In this document: positions 28,371 through 37,300 of the stretch, piece after piece
Position numbering within the stretch: the first letter of the stretch is position 1
Layout: every line of letters starts with the position of its first letter
Origin: Cellulophaga sp. HaHaR_3_176
GTDB taxonomy: Bacteria > Bacteroidota > Bacteroidia > Flavobacteriales > Flavobacteriaceae
Assembly: GCF_019021925.1 (NCBI RefSeq)
Contig: NZ_CP058990.1
Span: 922,001 to 986,000 of the forward strand
Length of the DNA stretch: 64,000 bases
Direction: 5' to 3'
The notes under the pieces: model-generated
What the model saw: the letters and a program-made list of their open reading frames with translations, nothing else
The model's database searches: none
Told to the model about the DNA's origin: nothing
Made by a program: the position numbers and the translations under genes

Positions 28371-29138
28371 TTATTTTAAAATTTCAATAATAGGTTGCCA
28401 ATTCATTTCTTTAGCATAGGTTAATGCCGTTTTGTTGCTTTTAGATTTTAGTTCCTTATCGGCTCCTAAATCTAATAAAATTTTAACTATTTCAGCATTT
28501 CCAGCAATAGCTTCTTTATGTAATAAGCTAAGTCCGTTCTCATCTTGAATTGTTATTTCATCAGGATTTTTATTGATATAAGCACGAACATTGCTTCCCA
28601 TAATTTTACACATAGGATGCTCTATTAAATTACCAGGATTTTCTTTTTGTTGATGAACAAGAAGAACGTCATTAAAATCCCCAAAATTTAACCCCCATGC
28701 TTGATCATGACGTTCTCTTTCTTCTTCACCCATTGTTGCACGCATGGTGTGAATAGTAAAACCACCATACGTTTTTTCTTCAATAGAAATCATCCAGTCA
28801 CTTATTTCATTAACTTTTCTGCTTACTATATCTCCTTTTTCTATATTGGTCAGTTGGTGTGGTTCATTTACCAATTCACCAGTTATATGTTCACCATCAA
28901 AATTTAGATTATTAACCCACATGTGTTCTACTTTAGGAGTTTCGTCCTCTGTAAATTGCTGTGTAAAGGCTAATTTAATCATAGCAAAATCATGAGCAGG
29001 TATGATTCTTCTAGACTCCCAATACAATTCTCTCCAGAAATACTTAAAACTCTCTTGAGCTCTCACGTTTGCTGCATTCATTTTTTCATTCTGTTCTTTA
29101 TAAATAACAGACGGCTTATTTTCTTCGTTTTGATCCAT
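28371..29138 (-). CDS. DUF2314 domain fused to ankyrin repeats
   Basis: 255 residues, cytoplasmic. Residues about 25-135 fit DUF2314: AQESFKYFWRELYWESRRI, VEHMWVNNLNFDGEHITGEL and GDIVSRKVNEISDWM. The C-terminal about 60 residues are two ankyrin repeats (NGLSLLHKEAIAGNAEIVKI, LLDLGADKELKSKSNKTALT), which suggests protein binding. DUF2314 proteins are uncharacterised, although related YegJ-like proteins often occur in small accessory clusters. It precedes the DUF6882-like gene by 6 nt. Confidence 0.75.
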   Translation of the reverse strand: MDQNEENKPSVIYKEQNEKMNAANVRAQESFKYFWRELYWESRRIIPAHDFAMIKLAFTQQFTEDETPKVEHMWVNNLNFDGEHITGELVNEPHQLTNIEKGDIVSRKVNEISDWMISIEEKTYGGFTIHTMRATMGEEERERHDQAWGLNFGDFNDVLLVHQQKENPGNLIEHPMCKIMGSNVRAYINKNPDEITIQDENGLSLLHKEAIAGNAEIVKILLDLGADKELKSKSNKTALTYAKEMNWQPIIEILK

Positions 29139-29191
29139 TTGTTTTAACTATAAGGTTAATTGCTGGCTTTAAGATTTTACAAGACATGTAA

Positions 29192-29217
29192 AGCCTTGTA
29201 AAATGTAATACAAGGCT
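29192..29217 (-). terminator. Weak terminator-like hairpin
   Basis: AGCCTTGTA (29192-29200) pairs with TACAAGGCT (29209-29217) in the gap after the minus-strand gene ending at 29253. Only three T follow on the minus strand, and a second hairpin (TTTACA with TGTAAA) could form beside it, so it may only attenuate. Confidence 0.35.
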
Positions 29218-29252
29218 CTATTTTAAATTTAGATAAAAATATAGTAACTCTT

Positions 29253-29714
29253 TTATTTTTTAGAGATAGCATATTTCATAGTTGCCATAATAGGTTCAAA
29301 AAATACGGTTTCTTGAGAACCAATTCTTTTTTGTACAATACTATACGGAAAGGTTGTGTATTCTGGGTTTTCATGGCGTATACAAATCTCTTCACCATAT
29401 TCATCCGCAATATGTTTCCATTGGGTGTCAAATGCAGTATTTAATACTTCGCCATAAGCACTACCTAAAGCAAATTCAATCATTTTTGCATTTGGTTTTT
29501 CTAAACTTACAGAATTAAAATTTTCAATATCATTGTCTGCAATATATGCTGTTGTATCTGCCAACCAAAGACCAAAAACTTCAGTCAATAATTTAGCCGT
29601 AAATGTGCCGTCAAAATCTGACACATATTTTTTACAAATTGAATATCCTAAATCTAAATGACGCTCCAAGACATCAAATTCTAAAGTTGTTAAATTTCTA
29701 AGAGTAGATTGCAT
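29253..29714 (-). CDS. DUF3806-like small protein of unknown function
   Basis: 153 residues, no signal or membrane segment. The middle (FALGSAYGEVLNTAFDTQWK, then EYGEEICIRHENPEYTTFPYSIVQKRI) resembles the DUF3806 pattern of a conserved Gly pair, a Trp and a late PF-x-x-V-x-K-R-like stretch. It follows the unknown 136-residue gene by 13 nt, so these two form a small operon. The hairpin at 29192-29217 may end it. Function unknown. Confidence 0.55.
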   Translation of the reverse strand: MQSTLRNLTTLEFDVLERHLDLGYSICKKYVSDFDGTFTAKLLTEVFGLWLADTTAYIADNDIENFNSVSLEKPNAKMIEFALGSAYGEVLNTAFDTQWKHIADEYGEEICIRHENPEYTTFPYSIVQKRIGSQETVFFEPIMATMKYAISKK

Positions 29715-29727
29715 ACAAGTAAGTATC

Positions 29728-30138
29728 TTAAAGGTTATTTTCTAATAACTCTACAAGTACTTTTGTTCTTCTGTCTACATCAGGTGCATTACTAACCGGG
29801 CAGTGGTTTACTTCTAAAACACCATCTTTTAAAGTATAAGCATGTGTTGGGTTATGGTGATTATCTCTATTAACAATCACTATTTTTTTAACCCCTTCTT
29901 GTAAGGCTTCTTTACCTAAATCGTCTGCAGTAATGGCTGTAAAAGCGTCAATAAATGGCTCAAAATATATTTTTGAGTACGTATCCATATATAAATGTGT
30001 GAAACGATCTTCAAATAAAGTATCCCATTCTATTTCTAAAGGCACATCAAAACCAGCAGCTTTAACTATTTGCTCTTTTAATGCAGGAAGTTTTTCGTCT
30101 TGAAATTGTTTTGTAATTTTTTTTTCTTTAAGTCCCAT
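29728..30138 (-). CDS. Conserved-looking hypothetical protein
   Basis: 136 residues, acidic and soluble, not recognised. It is alpha/beta in appearance: LPALKEQIVKAAGFDVPLEI, then KKIVIVNRDNHHNPTHAYTL. No catalytic motif is obvious. It is the first gene of a two-gene operon with the DUF3806-like gene. Codon use and composition are like those of its neighbours, and the ATG at 30138 fits the operon start. Confidence 0.6.
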   Translation of the reverse strand: MGLKEKKITKQFQDEKLPALKEQIVKAAGFDVPLEIEWDTLFEDRFTHLYMDTYSKIYFEPFIDAFTAITADDLGKEALQEGVKKIVIVNRDNHHNPTHAYTLKDGVLEVNHCPVSNAPDVDRRTKVLVELLENNL

Positions 30139-30253
30139 GTATATTTTAATTTAAATAATTTATCGTTCGGATATAAAATTATATTAAATGAGACTACTTA
30201 TAAAAACGGTTTTAAAAGCGTTGATTTTTGTTTTAAAAGCGTTATGATTTTAG

Positions 30254-30988
30254 TTACAATTTAGACAAAAACTGCTTTATAATGCTTTTTTTTCTTGAGG
30301 ATACGGGAACTTTTTCGCCGTCTTTTAAAATTATAGAATTAAGCGCCAGAGTATCAATATAATTACTGTTGATGAGGTGTGATTGGTGCACGCGGATAAA
30401 TGCAGTATCGTTTAACATGCTTTCATAATATTTTAAGTTTCGAGCACTCATGATTTTTTTATCAGCTGTATAAAATGTGGTATAACTTCCATCAGATTGG
30501 CATCTGATAATATCATCAATAACTAAAACGTGTTGTTCTTGTGTAGTTTTAATCAGCAAGGTTTTTTTAGTCTCACGCATATCATTATTTACCGTTTTGG
30601 TAAGTAAAGATTTATATGCTTCATCTTTCTGAAAGGAAGTTTTAAAACGATCTACAGCCTTCGTTAATTCATCAGAATCTATAGGTTTTAATAGGTAATC
30701 TATAGCTTCTGCACGAATTGCTTTTATAGCAAAATCTGTATATGCCGTAGTAAATATTATTTTAAAAGATACCTTATCTAAGGCATCTAAAATAGAAAAT
30801 GCATTACCACCAATAAGTTCTATATCTAAGAATACAAGATCTACACTATTGTTTTTTAAAAATAAGATAGCATCGTTAACCGTACCTATTTTTGCTACAA
30901 TATCCACTTCTTTTTGCGTATACTGTAATAATTTGGATAAGGTATTTAATGCATTATATTCATCTTCTATTAGTACTGTTTTTATCAT
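30254..30988 (-). CDS. LytTR-family response regulator
   Basis: 244 residues. The receiver domain has the acidic pair E8/D9, the phosphoacceptor Asp55 in VFLDIE, and LLKP with the conserved lysine near 107. The C-terminal LytTR DNA-binding domain covers about 140-244 (FIRVHQSHLINSNYI, PVSSRKKSI). Its ATG overlaps the stop of the sensor kinase gene by 4 nt, so the two are made together. Targets are unknown; the neighbouring hypothetical genes are possible candidates, without direct evidence. Confidence 0.94.
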   Translation of the reverse strand: MIKTVLIEDEYNALNTLSKLLQYTQKEVDIVAKIGTVNDAILFLKNNSVDLVFLDIELIGGNAFSILDALDKVSFKIIFTTAYTDFAIKAIRAEAIDYLLKPIDSDELTKAVDRFKTSFQKDEAYKSLLTKTVNNDMRETKKTLLIKTTQEQHVLVIDDIIRCQSDGSYTTFYTADKKIMSARNLKYYESMLNDTAFIRVHQSHLINSNYIDTLALNSIILKDGEKVPVSSRKKSIIKQFLSKL

Positions 30989-32832
30989 GTATAATAAATT
31001 TTAAAAGACACTTTCGTTCCAATAGCATGGCCATCTAAATCGTATAAATCTTCTATTTTAAACGTCTTTTCTTCAGTTTTCTTACGCAGTTTTAATCGCT
31101 CTATAAAAATAGCTGTAGCATGTAATTCGGTTGGGTTTTCTAGTTTTTTAGCTTGTAATGATCTGCCAATACCATTATCTGTAATTATGAAGCAAAGTGC
31201 ATTGCCTTCTTTTAAAATTTGTAATTTTAAAGTACCTCCAGATTTTCTATCTTTCAAACCATATTCGATAGCATTTTCTAAAAAAGGTTGTAAAAGCATA
31301 GGAGGAACCTTTAGGTTTTTAAGCGCAGCATCATCTTCAAGAATTAAATGGTATGAGAATGAATGATTAAAACGTAATTGTTGAGTTTCAATATAATTCT
31401 CAAGCATACTTATTTCTTGCTCTAATGAAATCTCTTCTTTTCGAACGTAATCAAAATTTTGACGTATTAATTTAGAGAATTTAGAAATATAATTTGATGC
31501 TTTTAAAGGATCTCTATCTAAGGTTATATTTTGTATTGCGGCTAGGGTATTGAATATAAAATGAGGGTTCATTTGTGCTCTTAAAACACGTTGTTCTAGT
31601 GCTGATGCCTTGTTTGCAGCTTTTAGTTTAGAAGCATAAAAGTAGGTCGCTATTAATATAAGTAGTAGTAGTAAAACAACGATTAAAACCCCATAAAGCC
31701 AATTATTCTTTTTATTAAGTTGCTTTTGATATGCTAAATCTACTTCTTTCTTTTTTGCCTTATATTTTATCGTTGCAAAATGTAATAACCTTTCTTTTTC
31801 TTTTATTTGATGTTCTATTTGTAATTGATCTCGTACTATTTGGTACTTAAGAGCCTTTGCAGAATCTTCAGATTTTATAGCTAATGTGATTAATTTATCT
31901 AGTATTTGTATTTGCTCAGGTATGTTTTTGTCCTTTTTATAAATACGTAATGCTTCTTTATAACTTTCTTGAGAATTTAGGATGTCATTCTGTAAAAAAT
32001 AAACATAACCTAAGCCTTTATGAGGGGCTGCATTAACAGCGCTAATGTTTTTATTTACTTGAATTGCACCTTTTAAAAATTGAATAGCAAGCTCATATTT
32101 TTCGGCTTCTATATAGGTGTATCCTATATTATTTAAAATCTTTACAATCATCTGAGGCGACTTAATATTTTGCCCTAATTTTAAAGATTCTTGATAAGTC
32201 GCTAAAGCTTTATTGAATTGCTTTTGCTTTAAATGTAATGCCGCGATATTATTATTTAAAGAGATAATGGATACTGTATCTTTTTGATCAGAAAAAATGT
32301 GATTTGCCTCTAGTATAAATTGCATTGCTTTAGGGTAATCTTCTAAAGCATAATGGAGTTGAAATAATTGATTATTTGCTTTTGCAAGTAACCTTTTGTC
32401 ATTTAATTTTTCTGAATTATGTAAAGCTTCTAAAGCATATTCCTGTGCTTTTTCTATATTTTCTAGTCTGAGGTTTGCAGCACTCAACGTAATTAGACAT
32501 CTAGTGTTATTAAAAACATCTTGTTGTTCTATAAATAAAGCTGAAGCATTTTTATGTTCAGCGATAGCTTCTGAGTATAGGTTATTTATATAATACAATT
32601 CTCCTTTTTTGAAGTAGAGTAGGGCCTCTTGTTCTGGTGTGATTTTAGAGAATTTTAGCTGTATACTATCTAATAAACCTATAGCTTTTAGCCCGTCTTG
32701 TTGGGTAAGACTGTCTATGACATTTAAGGCCACTGTAAATTCTTTTGTTACTTTTTCTGATTGAGAACAACTGAAAAATACCAGAACTATTAATGGGTAA
32801 AAAATAAGTTTAAATAAAAAAGAATAGTTCAT
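30985..32832 (-). CDS. LytS-type sensor histidine kinase with periplasmic TPR domain
   Basis: 615 residues. The N-terminus carries a lipobox-like signal (VFFS-Cys22). Residues about 65-330 are tetratricopeptide repeats (ALATYQESLKLGQNI, IGYTYIEAEKYELAI). A coiled coil leads to one membrane helix at 378-400. The cytoplasmic His_kinase domain has His424 in QMNPHFIFN and the ATP-binding PMLLQPFLENAIEYGL and DNGIGRS. This architecture is common in Bacteroidota and pairs with LytTR regulators, as here with a 4-nt overlap. The sensed signal is unknown. The lipobox with a second membrane anchor is odd; the signal may simply be cleaved. Confidence 0.93.
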   Translation of the reverse strand: MNYSFLFKLIFYPLIVLVFFSCSQSEKVTKEFTVALNVIDSLTQQDGLKAIGLLDSIQLKFSKITPEQEALLYFKKGELYYINNLYSEAIAEHKNASALFIEQQDVFNNTRCLITLSAANLRLENIEKAQEYALEALHNSEKLNDKRLLAKANNQLFQLHYALEDYPKAMQFILEANHIFSDQKDTVSIISLNNNIAALHLKQKQFNKALATYQESLKLGQNIKSPQMIVKILNNIGYTYIEAEKYELAIQFLKGAIQVNKNISAVNAAPHKGLGYVYFLQNDILNSQESYKEALRIYKKDKNIPEQIQILDKLITLAIKSEDSAKALKYQIVRDQLQIEHQIKEKERLLHFATIKYKAKKKEVDLAYQKQLNKKNNWLYGVLIVVLLLLLILIATYFYASKLKAANKASALEQRVLRAQMNPHFIFNTLAAIQNITLDRDPLKASNYISKFSKLIRQNFDYVRKEEISLEQEISMLENYIETQQLRFNHSFSYHLILEDDAALKNLKVPPMLLQPFLENAIEYGLKDRKSGGTLKLQILKEGNALCFIITDNGIGRSLQAKKLENPTELHATAIFIERLKLRKKTEEKTFKIEDLYDLDGHAIGTKVSFKIYYT

Positions 32833-32995
32833 GCGTATGCTATGCGTTTCAAGAAAAACGAAACTACTGTATTCCTTTTAAAGGAGAAATTATTTTAACA
32901 TCTAAAATAGCAAATACAAAACAATTAGTAACACTTATAAAAGACAATTAAAATTATAGAAAATCAATACTACATTAGTTTTTCAAAAAAAAAAA

Positions 32996-33451
32996 ATGGA
33001 TTATACAAAGACAGTAGATGGTATATGTAAAGGTGGTGGATTTGAAATAACGCACAAAATAGAAGTAACCAAAAAAATTACACCTAAAATTAGCATTGAT
33101 GATGCCCATTTTTTAATATATGACTGGCCAGACGATAAGGAAGGTGCCAATACAACTATTGCTATAAATTTGACCTATTTTTTTATTTTAGAAGATAAAA
33201 AGTATGAAATAGGTACTAAAAATACATTTTATGATTATGATGTTATAGCTTATAAAAACACTCTAAAAAACTGGTATACTAACGATGTTTACCCTTTAAT
33301 TGTAAAAAGAGCTTTAGAAATTTGCAAAGAAAAATTAGAAGAGGAATTAGGGATTTCTTTAACTAACATTGCTCCTTTTGATACACAAGCAACTAAAGCA
33401 AAAAGACTCGCTAATAAAGCTTTAAAAGGCTGTTTAATAGATACTATTTAA
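32996..33451 (+). CDS. Hypothetical protein, 151 residues
   Basis: Not recognised. It is soluble with no signal: a beta-rich N-terminal half (GGGFEITHKIEVTKK, TTIAINLTYFFILEDKKYEI) and a helical C-terminal part (KNWYTNDVYPLIVKRALEIC). The ATG follows an unbroken A run directly upstream. It diverges from the sensor kinase gene across 163 bp. It is followed 53 nt later by another unknown gene, so they may be co-transcribed. Confidence 0.6.
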   Translation: MDYTKTVDGICKGGGFEITHKIEVTKKITPKISIDDAHFLIYDWPDDKEGANTTIAINLTYFFILEDKKYEIGTKNTFYDYDVIAYKNTLKNWYTNDVYPLIVKRALEICKEKLEEELGISLTNIAPFDTQATKAKRLANKALKGCLIDTI

Positions 33452-33504
33452 ACAACGAACACCACTAATTTATAAATTAAGTAAAATTTAAATTGTCGGA
33501 TAAC

Positions 33505-34308
33505 ATGGAAAACGATGTATTAAAAAAGCAAGAGACTTTATATGGTAATTTAAACTTTGCTGTAGCGATTAAAAAAGATAACGTTGGAATTATAAAGCAT
33601 TTTATAGCGAGTGAAAAAGAAGCATACGAAAACAATTTTCAAGGACAATTTTATCCATCGTATCATAATGAAATTAATAGAGTAATGAGTACTAAAATGC
33701 TTAAAATTTCTGATGAAGATATCTTTTTAGCATTCTATTACAGACTTAAATTAGGAATTATAGATAAACCTATAGAAAAACATTTTTCTTTGTTTTTAAA
33801 AGCTGTTGAGCATAATATAACTGACAATGATTTAGAAAATACCTATTTAGATGCTGCACAGTTATATTTGCTTTTTGGTATAAAAAATAACGAAAACTCT
33901 GATGCTGTTAACGATGTCATTTATGAAGATTATATAGAACTATTAAAGTTTTTAAACCTTTGTAGCACATATAATACATACCCCAACTTGCGAAAAAAAA
34001 GTATTCGTTTTTTACCTTTTCTAGAAAATGAAATTCTAATGAGACGTATTACAGAGGGCTTTTCTTTTTATTATGGTAGTACGTTTATAGCAGCGGGTTC
34101 TCTAGTTTTACTTTTGTTGGACACAAAAAAAGACTCTAAGAATGTTTTACTAGACTTACATAAAAATGACTTAACAAATACCAATGTTTGGCTTTTAGGC
34201 AGCTTTTATGAAGATTTTCAGAAAACAGAAATTAATAAATCGTTATTGAAAGATCTGTATAACAAGTATCCTAAAGAATGGATAGACGAATACCAGAAAA
34301 CAAATTGA
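33505..34308 (+). CDS. Hypothetical all-helical protein
   Basis: About 267 residues, predicted helical and soluble, not recognised. Segments such as KHFSLFLKAVEHNITDNDL suggest a HEAT- or Imm49-like helical solenoid, as in several unnamed Bacteroidota families, but no assignment can be made. The start is taken as the ATG at 33505. A TTG at 33493 would add four residues, and TTG starts are uncommon in this group. It converges with the large LRR gene across a short gap with a hairpin. Confidence 0.6.
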   Translation: MENDVLKKQETLYGNLNFAVAIKKDNVGIIKHFIASEKEAYENNFQGQFYPSYHNEINRVMSTKMLKISDEDIFLAFYYRLKLGIIDKPIEKHFSLFLKAVEHNITDNDLENTYLDAAQLYLLFGIKNNENSDAVNDVIYEDYIELLKFLNLCSTYNTYPNLRKKSIRFLPFLENEILMRRITEGFSFYYGSTFIAAGSLVLLLLDTKKDSKNVLLDLHKNDLTNTNVWLLGSFYEDFQKTEINKSLLKDLYNKYPKEWIDEYQKTN

Positions 34309-34342
34309 GATTAAAGGGACACACTACTTTTCTTAATCTCAA
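34305..34342. terminator. Possible bidirectional terminator
   Basis: TTGAGATTAA (34305-34314), which contains the stop codon of the plus-strand gene, pairs with TTAATCTCAA (34333-34342) around an 18-nt loop. The stem is AT-rich and the T tract poor, so function is uncertain. Confidence 0.4.
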
Positions 34343-34384
34343 TTATATAAACTTGAACCTGTTACTTATACTACTATTCTTAAA

Positions 34385-37300
34385 TTATCTTTTTAATGAA
34401 AAATGACCAGATGATGTAATAGCTCCATCTGGTGTTTTAAATCTGAACCAATAATCTGTAGCAGGAACCATAATACCATTGTAACTTCCATCCCAACTAC
34501 CATTTTCAGCATTAAATTGTGCTAAAAGTTTACCATATCGATCATAAATAGAAATAGTACCTTCTATGGTAAAGAGCTCTTGATCTACTTTCCATAAATC
34601 ATTAATACCATCATTATTAGGAGTAAAAAACTTAGGGAATTTGGCTTTTGTAGCATCTTCAGAATCGTTACAAGCTAGTAAATCGATAAAAACAGTAAAG
34701 CTAGATTCATCAGAACAAGATCCTGATTGATTATAAATGTAAATGGTTTGCGTTTCAGTTATAATATCACCATCATTTAACATTGATCCTTGCCCATTAC
34801 TTTCTGTAAAATAAGTACCGTTTGTAAGTGTTGCTAAAGTGAAAGATTCACATTCTGTAACATCACCTAGTTGGTCTACTATAGCAGGTTGATCAATAGT
34901 AACGGTGAAACTAGTTTCATCTGCACAACTTCCTGTTCCTGCATAAATATAAATTGTTTGAGTTGTTGTAATTAAATCTCCTACTTGTAATTGTGTTCCA
35001 CCTGCATTTGTTGCTGTATAATAATTATTACCAGGGCTCAAAGCTGTTAATGTATAGCTGTCACAAGCGATAACGTTAGCTACAGTGTCAGCAATTATAG
35101 TAGTACTTATAGAAACAGTAAAGCTAGATTCATCAGAACAAGATCCTGATTGATTATAAATGTAAATGGTTTGCGTTTCAGTTATAATATCACCATCATT
35201 TAACATTGTTCCTTGCCCATTACTTTCTGTAAAATAAGTACCGTTTGTAAGTGTTGCTAAAGTGAAAGATTCACATTCTGTAGCATCACCTAATTGGTCT
35301 ACTATAACAGGTGGATCAATAGTAACGATGAAACTAGTTTCATCTGCACAACTTCCTGTTCCTGCATAAATATAAATTGTTTGAGTTGTTGTAATTAAAT
35401 CTCCTACTTGTAATTGTGTTCCACCTGCATTTGTTGCTGTATAATAATTATTACCAGGGCTCAAAGCTGTTAATTTATAGCTGTCACAAGCTACAATGTC
35501 AGTAATAATATCTGCTGTTTCAGGTAGTATTGTAATAAGGCTAAAAACACTTTCATTGTAACAACCTCCCATATCTGATACTCTCGCCGTAATTTCTTGA
35601 CTATTAGCAGTTGTATTAGTATAACTATTAGTAAGCGTTAAAGGGTTTCCAGAAGTATCAAAATAAGAAATTGTAAGACCAGCTTGTGAACCAAAAGCTT
35701 GTGACTCAATATCAGCAAGATTTAAAGAAAAAGTAGTAAATCCATCAGCATCTAAATCGCAGGCTAAAATATCATTTACAGTATTTGCTGTTGGGCCACT
35801 AGCACTTACGGTTAGTGTAATAGGGTTACGCTCTAAAGTAAGGTCGGTAACAATGGTGCTTGTAATTAAACAAGTATATACTCCAGCATCAGAAACAGCT
35901 ACGGGGTATAATACTAAATCTGCATTATTTGAACCGGTAATAGCAGTACCGTCTTTAAACCATTGGTATACGTTTGCAGAACCACTAACCACTGTAGATA
36001 GTGTTATAGAAGAACCTACACAACTGCTCAGGTCTTCAATAGTATTTACTTTAGCTTGTGGATTATCAGTAAAAATTGAAATATTTGAAATGTATGTATC
36101 GAACTCATTTTCAAAATCGCCAAACTCAAAAGCATTATTATTAAATTTAAATTGACTAAAATTTGTATTTGATGTAAAATCAGGAATAGTATTATTTAAT
36201 AAATTATTATCTAAAGTAAGAACCTCTAGTATACTTGAATTAGCTAATTCTTGAGGGATCTGACCTGAAAGTTGATTTTCTTCTAAAAATAAAAATCGAA
36301 GATCAGGCAGACTAGCGACACTTGCCGGAATTTGACCATCAATTAAAGCTCTGCGAATACTAAGAAAATATAGATTGGAAAGATTACCTAATTCATTAGG
36401 AATAGTACCAGTAATATTTTGAAAACCTAATGAAAGATATTCTAAGTTGGACAGGTTACCCAATGTATTTGGGATTGTTCCTGATAATAAATTGTTTCTT
36501 AAGCGTAATATTTTAAGATTTGAAAGATCTGAATATTCAGGATAGATAAAGCCCGTAAAATTATTGCTTTCTAAATTAAGTAGCTCTAAAGATAACATTT
36601 GCGTAATTTCAAAAGGAACATCACCTGTAAGCTCATTATTTGACAAGTCTATATAAACTAAATTATTTAAAGTAGTTACCGAAAATGGTATATCTCCCGT
36701 AAAATCATTACCGAATAACAATAATGATTGTAATTCTGTTAAATCTCCAATGTTTAAAGGAAGAGGACCTGTGAAATTATGATTTGATAAATTTAAATAA
36801 ACTAACTTATCTAGTGTTAATAAAAAATCGGGGAAAGAGCCATTTAAATTACCATCATATAAATCTAAGTAAGTTAACTCCGTTAAATCTGCCATTTCAA
36901 TAGGTAAAGTACCTGATAAGTTATTACTTCCTGTAGAAATATTAGTATCATTTAAATCGATGCCTACAACACAACCATTACTGTTTATAGTTACACCGTA
37001 CCAAGTACTTAGTGGAGCAGTAGTATTCCAATTTGTGTTATTCACCCAATTAGGGCCATCTGTAGCATTATAAAGTGCAACTAATGCAGCTCTATTCGAA
37101 ACTTCGCAACTAATAGTAACATTTAAATTAATTTCATTACGCTCAAGAATTAGATCAGTTACTATATCACTAGAAATTTCTGCATGATATGTACCCGCAT
37201 CTGTTGTTTGTAAATTACTTAGTACTAAATTTGGACTATCAGGCGCTGTAGTTATTTCAATACCATCTTTAAACCATTTGTAATGATTTTGAGCTCCGCT

